A DNA stretch of 64,000 nt from Nocardia mikamii NBRC 108933 (lineage in GTDB: Bacteria; Actinomycetota; Actinomycetes; Mycobacteriales; Mycobacteriaceae), in the NCBI RefSeq assembly GCF_001613505.1, contig NZ_BDCM01000009.1, positions 248,001 to 312,000 on the forward strand, in the 5' to 3' direction. Below are positions 51,650 through 59,471 of this stretch, one piece after another. Below the pieces are notes generated by a model. That model made no database searches and had not been told where the DNA came from. It was given only the letters and a program-made list of their open reading frames with translations. Both the position numbers and the translations under genes were made by a program. The number at the start of each line of letters is the position of its first letter. The first letter of the stretch is position 1.

Positions 51650-52435
51650 ACGGCGGCGCAGGAATTCGGCGGTCTCCGGGCTCGCCGGAAGGAACGACTC
51701 GATCGCGAGTTCGGCGACGGTGACGTTCATCGGGCTGCCGAAAATGGTCATGGTGCTGATGAAATCCAGGTCGATGTCACCGCGTTCGCCGTCGTGGTGG
51801 CGCAGCCGCAGCGGAACGACCGCCTGATCCGGTTCGGGCAGGCCGGGATCGTCGCGGCCACCGGGATATCCGAGCAATTCGGTGCGCAGCGCGGCCAGAT
51901 CGGCCGAACCGGTGGCCTCGATCTGGCGATCGACGCGTTCGAACAGATGTCCGCGCCACTGCGCCAGATTCAGGATGCGCGGTGCCAGGCCCTCGGGATG
52001 CAGGCTCAGCCGCAGCGCATTGACCGGCGGCGTCAGCAGGTCGGCGGGAATACCGTCGAGGAACAGCGCCACACCGGAATTGGCGTCGACCATATTCCAC
52101 TGCGCGTCCACGGCCAGGGCCGGATACGGCTCGTAGCCGGTGAGGATCTGCCGCATCGCGGTGCGGACGGGGGCCATGGTGGGAGTATCCAATCCGGGTT
52201 CGGCGTAGACCGGAGCGTAGCCGGCGGCCAGCAGCATCCGATTGCGTTCGCGCAGCGGGATGTCGAGCTCCTCGCTGAGGTGCAGGATCAGCTGGCGACT
52301 CGGCGTGGACCGGCCGGTTTCGACGAAGCTGAGGTGACGGGTCGAGGTTTCGGCGCGCCCGGCCAGCTCCAGCTGGCTGAGGCGGCGGGTGCGACGCCAG
52401 TGGCGCAGCAGATCTCCGGCGGTATGGGTCGGCAC
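51635..52435 (-). CDS. XRE-family regulator with MmyB-like domain
   Basis: 266 residues: an N-terminal helix-turn-helix (LLRHWRRTRRLSQLELAGRAETSTRHLSFVETGRSTPSR, positions about 52410-52295) and the C-terminal MmyB-like domain (LAVDAQWNMVDANSGVALFLDG). It is a smaller relative of the regulator at 41143-42033. It overlaps the flavoprotein stop by 15 bases tail-to-tail and is divergent from the GtrA gene. Its target is unknown; adjacent genes are candidates. Confidence 0.88.
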   Translation of the reverse strand: MPTHTAGDLLRHWRRTRRLSQLELAGRAETSTRHLSFVETGRSTPSRQLILHLSEELDIPLRERNRMLLAAGYAPVYAEPGLDTPTMAPVRTAMRQILTGYEPYPALAVDAQWNMVDANSGVALFLDGIPADLLTPPVNALRLSLHPEGLAPRILNLAQWRGHLFERVDRQIEATGSADLAALRTELLGYPGGRDDPGLPEPDQAVVPLRLRHHDGERGDIDLDFISTMTIFGSPMNVTVAELAIESFLPASPETAEFLRRRSHIE

Positions 52436-52536
52436 CTGCCCGATCGTATGCGGCGGCGTTGGGCGTGACGATTACCTCGCGGGTCATGATCGCTGTCCGG
52501 ATGCCCGGGTCGCGGAGCGCGGTTAGGGTGGATTGC

Positions 52537-53046
52537 GTGTCGTTGGTGCAGGCTGGACTGGACCGGCTGCCCGAACGCTGGCGGGCGCTGTTGCTCGCCC
52601 ATCGGGAGCTGATGAAATTCGCCGTCGTCGGCGCGATCACCTGGTTCGTGGACACCGGAGTGGTGTACGCGCTCAAGCTGACCGTGCTGCCGGACAAGCC
52701 GCTGACCGCGCGCGCGTTCGGCGTGCTGATCGCGACGATCGCCTCCTACATCCTGAATCGGGAATGGTCGTTCAACACCCGCGGCGGACGCCAGCGCAGT
52801 CACGAGGCGGCGCTGTTCTTCGCCGTCAGCGCGCTGGCGGTGGGCGTGACCGTCATACCGCAGGCGATCGCGCTGTACGTCTTCGATATCCGCGTGCCGC
52901 ATGTCACCCCGTTCACCCAGGCGGTCTCCAACTTCATCACCGGGCAGATCCTGGGCGTGCTGCTGGCGATGGCGTTCCGGTTCTGGGCGTTGCGGCGATT
53001 CGTCTTTCCCCAGGATCTACGCGAGGCCGAGCTGGAGATCCTCTGA
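52537..53046 (+). CDS. GtrA family membrane protein
   Basis: About 169 residues with four membrane helices, the GtrA pattern FAVVGAITWFVDTGVVYAL, AFGVLIATIASYILNREWSF, and FITGQILGVLLAMAFRFWALRRFVF. GtrA-like proteins help move polyprenyl-linked sugars across the membrane in cell-wall polysaccharide assembly. Start is uncertain: GTG 52537 is chosen, GTG 52528 is close. The next gene starts 103 bases later. Confidence 0.85.
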   Translation: MSLVQAGLDRLPERWRALLLAHRELMKFAVVGAITWFVDTGVVYALKLTVLPDKPLTARAFGVLIATIASYILNREWSFNTRGGRQRSHEAALFFAVSALAVGVTVIPQAIALYVFDIRVPHVTPFTQAVSNFITGQILGVLLAMAFRFWALRRFVFPQDLREAELEIL

Positions 53047-53148
53047 CCCCGGACCGCCGAAACCGCGAGCGGTGACGGGCATCACGCCGGGTGAGGACCG
53101 GTGCACCTGGCGGCCGACCCCGTCGGTGCGCCCCGATACCATGATCGC

Positions 53149-53691
53149 GTGCGAATACCGGCCGACCCTTCCACGCGACTGCGTGGCGGATGCGTCGGTG
53201 CCGGAGCGGGCACGGTGAGTATCGCCGCCCACGCGCTCGGTGGCGGCACAATGGCCCCCGGCTCCGCGGCGATCATGATGCTGATCGCCGCGAGCACCGC
53301 GATCGGCAGCCTCGCCGCGCATACCCGCACCGGACTGTTCCGGCTCATGGGCCTGCTCGCGCTCGGGCAGCTGCTCGGCCATCTGGCGCTGACCCTGTCC
53401 CCGCACTCCCACGACATGCTGATAACCGCACCCATGCTGGTCGCGCACCTCGCGGCCACCGTGGCCGGGGCGGTCCTGGTCCGGGGCGCGGAAACCACAC
53501 TGCGGCGCGCTGTTTCACTGATTCGCCGCGCGGTCGGCGCGATCACACACAACCTCGGAATCGCCGGCGCCCCGGTCGTCGTCTCAGGGCCGGACACGGT
53601 GGCCGCGCCGCGGCGGCTCGTGCTCGCGTCCGGCACCGGGCGGCGCGGGCCGCCTGCCCACAGCCGTTCGTTCGCTGCTTTCGCCGCGTAG
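53149..53691 (+). CDS. Hydrophobic membrane protein next to copper chaperone and DyP genes
   Basis: 180 residues with about four hydrophobic segments (GAGAGTVSIAAHALGGG, AIMMLIAASTAIGSLAAH, LMGLLALGQLLGHLALTL, LVAHLAATVAGAVLV) and an H-rich loop HSHDML that could bind metal. A basic, Pro/Arg-rich tail follows. The GTG at 53149 is chosen; the frame is open upstream to 53101. Proteins of this kind frequently precede PCuAC and DyP genes in actinobacteria, so a copper-handling role is plausible but unproven. The 674-base gap that follows argues against a single transcript. Confidence 0.68.
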   Translation: MRIPADPSTRLRGGCVGAGAGTVSIAAHALGGGTMAPGSAAIMMLIAASTAIGSLAAHTRTGLFRLMGLLALGQLLGHLALTLSPHSHDMLITAPMLVAHLAATVAGAVLVRGAETTLRRAVSLIRRAVGAITHNLGIAGAPVVVSGPDTVAAPRRLVLASGTGRRGPPAHSRSFAAFAA

Positions 53692-54365
53692 CCGCCTGGG
53701 CCTGACAGCGGTAGGTCGGTGGACCGGTCCACTGCCTCGCCGGATCTGACCCGGCTGCCGATGGCGGCCCACAGCTGAGCTGTTCCGCACGCGGGTAGTT
53801 CCGGGAGCACGGAGCCGCCGCATCGGCGGCACGGCAGGGCCGGTCGGCCGAATACCGGCGCTTCGCCAGCCGCCAGCCGGCACTCGGCACTCGGCACTCG
53901 GCACTCGAGGGTACGGCGACCCGATGGATCCGTGCCGCACGGCACATGGACGGCCGCGCACGCGAAACAGGAAGCGGTCGCTCGAGCGGTCGGTGCACCG
54001 GTCGATGTCGGCACGCCCGCCGGGCCCGGTGACGGTTCCCGCGGTGGCGGCGCGCCCATCACTGGCTGATCGCACGCGATGCTGTTCCGCCCGCCGTTCG
54101 TCCGGGCTCCCAGGAGCCTGATCGATCGGATGCCGGAGGAGTTGCATGCCCCCGGTTTCGGGTGGTCGCCCACGTCGCGAACCGCTCTCCCGGGTGCCGG
54201 CAGCCACGAGCGGATACCGATGACGGATTCAGCGCGCACGCACTCACCCCGTGCGGCGCACAGCGCGGACCGGCAACCTGACGGGCGCCCGGTCGCGGAT
54301 GCGTGTGCCCGCTGCGCGCCGGCCGTCAACCCGACGAATCCCTTCTCACGCAACGGAGTTCACCT
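53692..54365. other. Intergenic region with heptamer repeat
   Basis: 674 bases. It contains four tandem copies of the heptamer CGGCACT (53878-53905). No convincing gene was found on either strand; open frames are Arg/Pro-rich and typical of noncoding GC-rich DNA. Confidence 0.45.
53878..53905. repeat. Heptamer tandem repeat (CGGCACT)x4
   Basis: Four perfect copies of CGGCACT in a row, in noncoding DNA. Copy-number variation between strains would be expected. Confidence 0.8.
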
Positions 54366-54950
54366 ATGTTCTGTCTCCCCCACGCCCGGCGTTCCGCTCT
54401 CGCTCCGGGTGACCGCGGTTCCCGCCGTCCGGCATCCGACGCCCGGCACCGGTCCGCGGCCCTGCTGATCACCGCCACGGCCTCCATCCCGCTGCTGCTG
54501 GCCGGATGTTCGTCCGGCGGCACATCCACTGCCGCTGACGCCAATTCGGTCACCGTGAGCGATCAATGGATCAAAGCCGCCGACGCGGGGATGTCGGCGG
54601 CGTTCGCGAATTTCACCAACACCAGCGACCACGAGATCCGCGTCGTCGACGCGACCAGCCCGGCTTCGGCGCGGATGGAGATCCACGAGGTGGTCGAGTC
54701 CAACGGCACCTCGATGATGCGTCCCAAGGCCGGCGGCTTGGCCATCCCCGCACACGGCAGCGCGAAACTGACGCCGGGTGGCGACCACCTGATGTTCATC
54801 GACCTGAAGGCGCCACTGCGCACGGGAGCGCAGACACCGGTCACGGTGAAGTTCGCCGACGGCACCAGCACCACCTTCACCGCGCAGGTGCGTGACTTCG
54901 CGGGCAATCAGGAGAACTACTCACCGACCCCGGCCGCCCACGGTGGCTGA
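54366..54950 (+). CDS. PCuAC-type copper chaperone lipoprotein
   Basis: 194 residues. The lipoprotein signal SAALLITATASIPLLLAGC has a canonical lipobox LLAGC; an unusually long basic N-region of about 45 residues suggests the start may lie downstream of 54366. The mature domain has the PCuAC copper ligands: MEIHEV, then MMRPKAG, then GGDHLMF (H-x-M), and ends in TVKFADGTSTTFTAQV. Such periplasmic chaperones deliver Cu(I) to cytochrome oxidase. The stop overlaps the DyP gene by 8 bases, so the two are coupled. Confidence 0.9.
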   Translation: MFCLPHARRSALAPGDRGSRRPASDARHRSAALLITATASIPLLLAGCSSGGTSTAADANSVTVSDQWIKAADAGMSAAFANFTNTSDHEIRVVDATSPASARMEIHEVVESNGTSMMRPKAGGLAIPAHGSAKLTPGGDHLMFIDLKAPLRTGAQTPVTVKFADGTSTTFTAQVRDFAGNQENYSPTPAAHGG

Positions 54951-56136
54951 GCGGCTGTCGCGGCGCCGCTTGCTCGGCGGCGGCGCGGCCGCGGCGGGTG
55001 CGGCGGGGGTCGCGGGCCTCACCCTCGGCGCCGAACGCTGGGCGCGCCCGAGCGAGACCACCGATCCGGGGACCGCCCGCGAACCGTTCTACGGACCGCA
55101 CCAGGGCGGGGTCGCGACCACACCGCAGCAGCACGCGGCGTTCGTGGCCTTCGATCTGCGGCCCGGCACCGCCCGGGCCGACCTCGTGGGTTTGCTGCGC
55201 ATCTGGTCCGGGGACGCCGCGCGGCTCGCGGCCGGGGACCCGACGCTGGCCGATACCGAACCGGAGCTGGCGCATCGGCCCGCCCGGTTGACCGTGACCG
55301 TCGGATTCGGCCCGCGGCTGTTCAGCGTGGCAGGGCTCGAATCCGCACGGCCGCACTGGCTCACGGCGTTGCCCGGCTTCACCATCGACCGGCTCGACCC
55401 CGCCTTCTGTGCGGGGGATCTGCTGCTGCAGGTTTGCGCGGACGAGGCGACGACGGTGGCGCACGCGGTACGGGCGCTGTCGCGCAGCGTGACCTCCCTG
55501 GTGACGGTGCGCTGGACCCAGCGCGGATTCCGCAACGCCGCTGCCGGGCAGAGGATGCGCAATCTGATGGGCCAGGTCGACGGCACGGTCAATATCGCAC
55601 CCGGAGCCGATTTCGATCGGCTGGTGTGGGACGACGGCGCGACCCAGCCCTGGCTGCGCGGCGGAACCTCGATGGTGCTGCGCCGGATCGCGATGAATCT
55701 GGACACCTGGGACGAACTCGACCCCGACGGGCGGGAACTGACCGTGGGCCGGCGCATCGCGACCGGTGCGCCACTGACCGGGACCCGCGAATCCGATGAT
55801 CCGGATTTCGCGGCCGTGGACGCCCACGGCATCCCGGTCATTCCGCCCTCGTCGCATATCGCCCGGGCACATCACACCAGCGACGGCGAGCGTTTCCTGC
55901 GCCGGGGCTACAACTACGACGATGCCCCGGCGCCCGGAACCACCTCGAATTCGGGGCTGCTGTTCGCCGCCTACCAGCGTGATATCGCGGCGCAGTATCT
56001 GCCGGTGCAGCGTCGCCTGGCCGAATTCGACGCTCTGAACACCTGGACCACACCCGTCGGGTCCGCGGTGTTCGTGATTCCGCCGGGAATCACCGACGCC
56101 CAGGGCTATCTCGGCCAGACCCTGCTGGAGGGGTGA
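54943..56136 (+). CDS. Tat-exported DyP-type heme peroxidase
   Basis: 397 residues. The Tat signal is SRRRLLGGGAAAAGAAGV with GLTLGAERW after it. The DyP signature GQVDGTVN (GxxDG) supplies the catalytic Asp. The proximal heme His is probably in SSHIARAHH, with RRGYNYD after it. It is of normal length for B-type/EfeB-like enzymes. GTG 54943 overlaps the PCuAC stop by 8 bases, implying co-translation. The enzyme is expected to be secreted folded with heme. Substrate could be a dye-like phenol or heme itself. A strong hairpin follows the stop. Confidence 0.92.
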   Translation: MAERLSRRRLLGGGAAAAGAAGVAGLTLGAERWARPSETTDPGTAREPFYGPHQGGVATTPQQHAAFVAFDLRPGTARADLVGLLRIWSGDAARLAAGDPTLADTEPELAHRPARLTVTVGFGPRLFSVAGLESARPHWLTALPGFTIDRLDPAFCAGDLLLQVCADEATTVAHAVRALSRSVTSLVTVRWTQRGFRNAAAGQRMRNLMGQVDGTVNIAPGADFDRLVWDDGATQPWLRGGTSMVLRRIAMNLDTWDELDPDGRELTVGRRIATGAPLTGTRESDDPDFAAVDAHGIPVIPPSSHIARAHHTSDGERFLRRGYNYDDAPAPGTTSNSGLLFAAYQRDIAAQYLPVQRRLAEFDALNTWTTPVGSAVFVIPPGITDAQGYLGQTLLEG

Positions 56137-56144
56137 GCGAGCAG

Positions 56145-56181
56145 TCGATGCGGTTCGGCAATCGATGCCGAACCGCATCGA
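56145..56181. terminator. Bidirectional hairpin terminator
   Basis: Perfect 16-base arms (56145-56160 TCGATGCGGTTCGGCA and 56166-56181) with a 5-base loop, between the DyP stop (56136) and the stop of the convergent membrane gene (56220). There is only a short T run (TTGTCCT), as usual in actinobacteria. Confidence 0.85.
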
Positions 56182-56219
56182 TTGTCCTGCGGCTCGATAT
56201 CATCGCCGAGCTTCGCGGC

Positions 56220-56570
56220 TCAGTGCCACAGCACGGCCACGAACACGTTGGCGATGGCCAGCAGTCCGGCGGCGTCGGCCATCCAGGCAATCGTCTTGCC
56301 ACGCTTGGCATCCGCGTGCGCGATCTCGGCCAGACCTGCCACCGCGACCGCGATGACCAGTTTCACCACGATCTTGGCCATGTCGAGATTCTTGTCGAGG
56401 GAATCGATGCCGTCGGCCATGCCGACCAGGATCAGGCCCGTGATGATCTGCGCTCGCGCACCCCAGAGCATCACCTGCGACACCGCCGGGCGGCCGGCGG
56501 CGTATCCGCCGATCACCGCGGCGAGACCGAGCAGATGGGCGATGACCACCAGGTTGTAGACCACTGTCAT
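56220..56570 (-). CDS. Small integral membrane protein
   Basis: 116 residues with four membrane helices (LVVIAHLLGLAAVIGGYAAG, ARAQIITGLILVGMADG, MAKIVVKLVIAVAVAGLAEI, AAGLLAIANVFVAVLW). Resembles unnamed actinobacterial membrane proteins of similar length. No motif assigns a function. Single gene, tail-to-tail with the DyP peroxidase. Confidence 0.78.
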   Translation of the reverse strand: MTVVYNLVVIAHLLGLAAVIGGYAAGRPAVSQVMLWGARAQIITGLILVGMADGIDSLDKNLDMAKIVVKLVIAVAVAGLAEIAHADAKRGKTIAWMADAAGLLAIANVFVAVLWH

Positions 56571-56911
56571 GGCTCACAGCGTAGAGGATCGACGCCGATT
56601 CAACGACACTGCGTAGTAGAACTGCCCCGGCGGCGACACCCGGATATCCGCACCGCCCCATGCGTTCTCGCGACGCCGCCCACCCACGGTGCGGGTTTCC
56701 TGCGGGTTATCCGAACCCTCGGCAGGCCGCCGCGCCCATCACGGGAATGCCGCCCGATTCCGGCGCGGCCCGTGCGGAAATACGCGCGTTTCACGCCGGA
56801 TCTGGTCGGGTAGTCATCCTCAGGTGGCTCTCTTCGGTCGTGCCGCGGCAACGGTGCGGAATCGAGTGGGTCGGGACTGCTGGGTCGCTTGGTGATGGCT
56901 AGGAGAAGAGG
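56571..56911. other. Intergenic region
   Basis: 341 bases between the divergent membrane protein and glycosyltransferase starts. It contains no recognisable gene or repeat. Confidence 0.4.
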
Positions 56912-57892
56912 GTGGCGGTTGTACTCGTGCTGCGCGCACGTGGACTGGGTGATCTCCTCACCGCGGTCCCGGCTCTACGTGCGCTGCGCCGGGCGAGGCC
57001 GCGCGATCACATCGTGCTGGCCGCACCGCACCGGCTCAAACCCATCGTCGACCTCATCACCTCGGTGGACGAGATGGTCGCGGCCGCCGACCCGCACACC
57101 ATGCGCTGGGACGGCGACCCGCCCGCGCTGGCGGTGAACCTGCAGGGCTGCGGCGCCGAGGGCATCGTCGAATTGGCCCGGACCGAACCCGCCCGGTTGC
57201 TCAGTTACCGCAATGCCGCCTTCCCCGACCTCGACGGCCCCGAATGGCAAGCGGATATGCACGACATCGACCGCTGGTGTCATCTGCTGGAATCGGCCGG
57301 CATCAGCGCCGACCGCCGCAATCTGGGCCTGGTGCCGCCGGTGGCCACCACCAACCACCGCGACTGTGTGGTCGTGCACGTGGGCGCCGGGGCGCCCGCC
57401 CGCCGCTGGCCCGGTGAACGATTCGCCGCGGTGATCCGGCATCTGCTGGTGCAGGGCCGCGAGGTCGTGGTGACCGGCGACGAATTCGAACGCGACCTCG
57501 CCCTCGGCATCGCCGCACGCGCCGGCCTCTCGCACGACCACGTGCTGGCGGGACAGCAGAATCTCATCGAACTGTCGGCCACCGTCGCCGAGGCAGCGTT
57601 GGTGGTGTGCGGCGATACCGGTGTCGCACATCTGGCGACGGCATTCGGCACCCGCACCGTGGCGCTGTTCGGCCCCACCGCGCCCGGACGCAGCGGACCG
57701 CCGCCGCATCTGTCCGGCCGCCACATCGCGCTGTGGGCGGGCCGCACCGGTGATCGCGACGGCGACGCCCCCGATCCGGGGCTGTTGCAGATCACCGTTC
57801 CGGATGTGGTGGAGGCCGTCGACACGCAACTGGATCGGCGCCGCTGGGCCGAGGCCGACCGGCGCGGCACCGCGTATCGCCGCGTCGGCTGA
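56912..57892 (+). CDS. Glycosyltransferase family 9 (heptosyltransferase-like)
   Basis: 326 residues in the GT9 fold: N-terminal VLRARGLGDLLTAVPALRALRRA and C-terminal VVCGDTGVAHLATAFGTRTVALFGPTAP, where the D/H in DTGVAH binds the nucleotide sugar. VVHVGAGAPARRWPGERFAAVI is the middle motif. GTG start follows an AGGAGA element. In a mycolata the acceptor is probably a cell-envelope glycan or glycolipid rather than LPS. It precedes the TrpF-like gene by 80 bases, without overlap. Confidence 0.9.
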   Translation: MAVVLVLRARGLGDLLTAVPALRALRRARPRDHIVLAAPHRLKPIVDLITSVDEMVAAADPHTMRWDGDPPALAVNLQGCGAEGIVELARTEPARLLSYRNAAFPDLDGPEWQADMHDIDRWCHLLESAGISADRRNLGLVPPVATTNHRDCVVVHVGAGAPARRWPGERFAAVIRHLLVQGREVVVTGDEFERDLALGIAARAGLSHDHVLAGQQNLIELSATVAEAALVVCGDTGVAHLATAFGTRTVALFGPTAPGRSGPPPHLSGRHIALWAGRTGDRDGDAPDPGLLQITVPDVVEAVDTQLDRRRWAEADRRGTAYRRVG

Positions 57893-57972
57893 GTTCCTCG
57901 CCGCCGGCTCGGACAGCGTGGTAATCGACACGAACGACCGGACTGGACACATTCGGGCAGTATCGTGTGCCG

Positions 57973-58671
57973 ATGATCACCGTCCGAACGAAAATCTGCG
58001 GTATCCGTAGCGAGTCCGATCTCCGGGCCGTCGTCGCAGCCGATGCGGACGCGGCCGGATTCATTTCGGGCACGACGCATTTCAGCGAAGACGAACTCGA
58101 CCCGGAATCCGCCCACCGACTGTCCCGGCTGGTGCCCTCCTCGATGGAGCGCGTACTGGTCACCCACCTCACCGACGCGGGCGAGGTCCTGCGCCTCGCC
58201 GATCGGATCGGCGTCGACTGCATTCAATTGCACGGCCTGATCTCACACGACACCGCGCGCGCGGTCCGGCGCGGCGCGGGCGGCCGGCGGGTGATCCGCG
58301 CGGTCCACGTCACCGGGCCGGAGGCCATCGGCGCCGCCGAGCGGGCGGCGCCGGAGTGCGATGGGCTCGTGCTGGATTCGCGATCCACCGACCGGCTCGG
58401 CGGAACCGGGCGCACCCACGACTGGTCGATCAGCGCGCGCATCGTCGAACTGTTCGACGACCCGGCCTTTCCGGTCATGCTCGCCGGCGGACTCAACCCG
58501 CACAACCTCCCCGCGGCCATCGACGCGGTCCGGCCGTCGTGGGTCGATGTCAATTCCGGCGTCGACGACGGCCGGGGTGACAAGGACCCCGTGACCTGTA
58601 CCGAATTCGTCAGGGCGGCACGCGATGTCGCGGCGCCGAACGCTGCTCTAGCCCGGCAGCGATCAGAATGA
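57973..58671 (+). CDS. Phosphoribosylanthranilate isomerase (TrpF)-family protein
   Basis: 232 residues of the TIM-barrel TrpF family. TKICGI near the N-terminus supplies the conserved Lys-x-Cys-Gly, IQLHGL is the next strand motif, GLVLDSRSTDRLGGTGRTHDW contains the conserved Asp and GGTG phosphate loop, and MLAGGLNPHNLPAAI the second. The last strand, VDVNSGVDDGRGDKDP, keeps SGV and KD but with an altered context. Actinobacteria normally use the bifunctional PriA instead of TrpF, so this may be a specialised paralogue. GTG 57967 is an alternative start. It overlaps the convergent EamA gene by 62 bases. Confidence 0.83.
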   Translation: MITVRTKICGIRSESDLRAVVAADADAAGFISGTTHFSEDELDPESAHRLSRLVPSSMERVLVTHLTDAGEVLRLADRIGVDCIQLHGLISHDTARAVRRGAGGRRVIRAVHVTGPEAIGAAERAAPECDGLVLDSRSTDRLGGTGRTHDWSISARIVELFDDPAFPVMLAGGLNPHNLPAAIDAVRPSWVDVNSGVDDGRGDKDPVTCTEFVRAARDVAAPNAALARQRSE

Positions 58672-59467
58672 GCAGCCCCGCGGCGGCGGTCGCCGCGGTG
58701 GGCAGGCTCCGGGTGGCCACCGCTCCCACCAGAGTGGCCACCACGGCCTCGTTCAGCCCGATGACGCTGGCCGCGGCCGCGCTCAATCGCCGCAGGGCCT
58801 GCCAGTAGAGCGCGAATCCGGGTCCGAGCAGGATGGCACCCACCGCCGCCAACTCCACCGCCACCCGCCCGGACGGTGGATCCAGCAGCAGCAGCGGACT
58901 GCTCGCGATACCGCCGAACAGCAACTGCAACGCTGCCGAGGTGATCGTGTGGTCCGGACCGGAATGCCGGGCGATCACAGTGACCAGCATCGCGACACAG
59001 CCCGCACTGCCCAGCGCCAGGACGCATCCGGTCACGGCCGCGAGCTGCGCGTCGCCGCCCGGGTGCTGCCAGGCGACCAGCCCGATCGCGGCCGTGACCA
59101 GCACCAGTTCGACCAGGACCGGCAACGTCGGCGCGCGCCGGCCGCGGACCAGTGCGGCGGCGATGATCAGCATCGGCGCGGTCAGGTGCAGGGCGACCAC
59201 CACCGGCAGCGGGCCGATCCGCAGCGCCGCCACGTACAGGGCCAGATTCGCGGCCTCCAGCCCGCCCAGCCGGAAGTACAACGCCGGCTGGGCGGTCAGC
59301 GTCGTCCACGGGCGCTGTCCGCGCAGCCGCGCCGACACCAGCAGCGGCACCGCTCCGCCGAGGGCCACCAGGCCCGCGGTGGTGGGAGCGGCCAGCGTCG
59401 CCAGCAACGCACTGGAGGTACCCCACAGGCAGGTCACCGCGACCATCCGCAGGAGCGGACCGCTCAT
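58610..59467 (-). CDS. EamA/DMT-family transporter
   Basis: 285 residues with ten predicted membrane helices in two EamA repeats (for example VALHLTAPMLIIAAAL and SVIGLNEAVVATLVGAVA). It resembles RhaT/YdcZ-like exporters of amino acids or small metabolites. It starts 4 bases after the stop of the upstream toroid protein gene on the same strand, so the two form an operon. The 3' end overlaps the TrpF-like gene by 62 bases. Substrate unknown. Confidence 0.87.
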   Translation of the reverse strand: MSGPLLRMVAVTCLWGTSSALLATLAAPTTAGLVALGGAVPLLVSARLRGQRPWTTLTAQPALYFRLGGLEAANLALYVAALRIGPLPVVVALHLTAPMLIIAAALVRGRRAPTLPVLVELVLVTAAIGLVAWQHPGGDAQLAAVTGCVLALGSAGCVAMLVTVIARHSGPDHTITSAALQLLFGGIASSPLLLLDPPSGRVAVELAAVGAILLGPGFALYWQALRRLSAAAASVIGLNEAVVATLVGAVATRSLPTAATAAAGLLILIAAGLEQRSAPRHRVPP

Positions 59468-59471
59468 CGGC

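Noticed and set aside
53878..53905. A CRISPR-like array
   Set aside because: Only a 7-base unit repeated without spacers; no repeat-spacer structure was found anywhere in the window.
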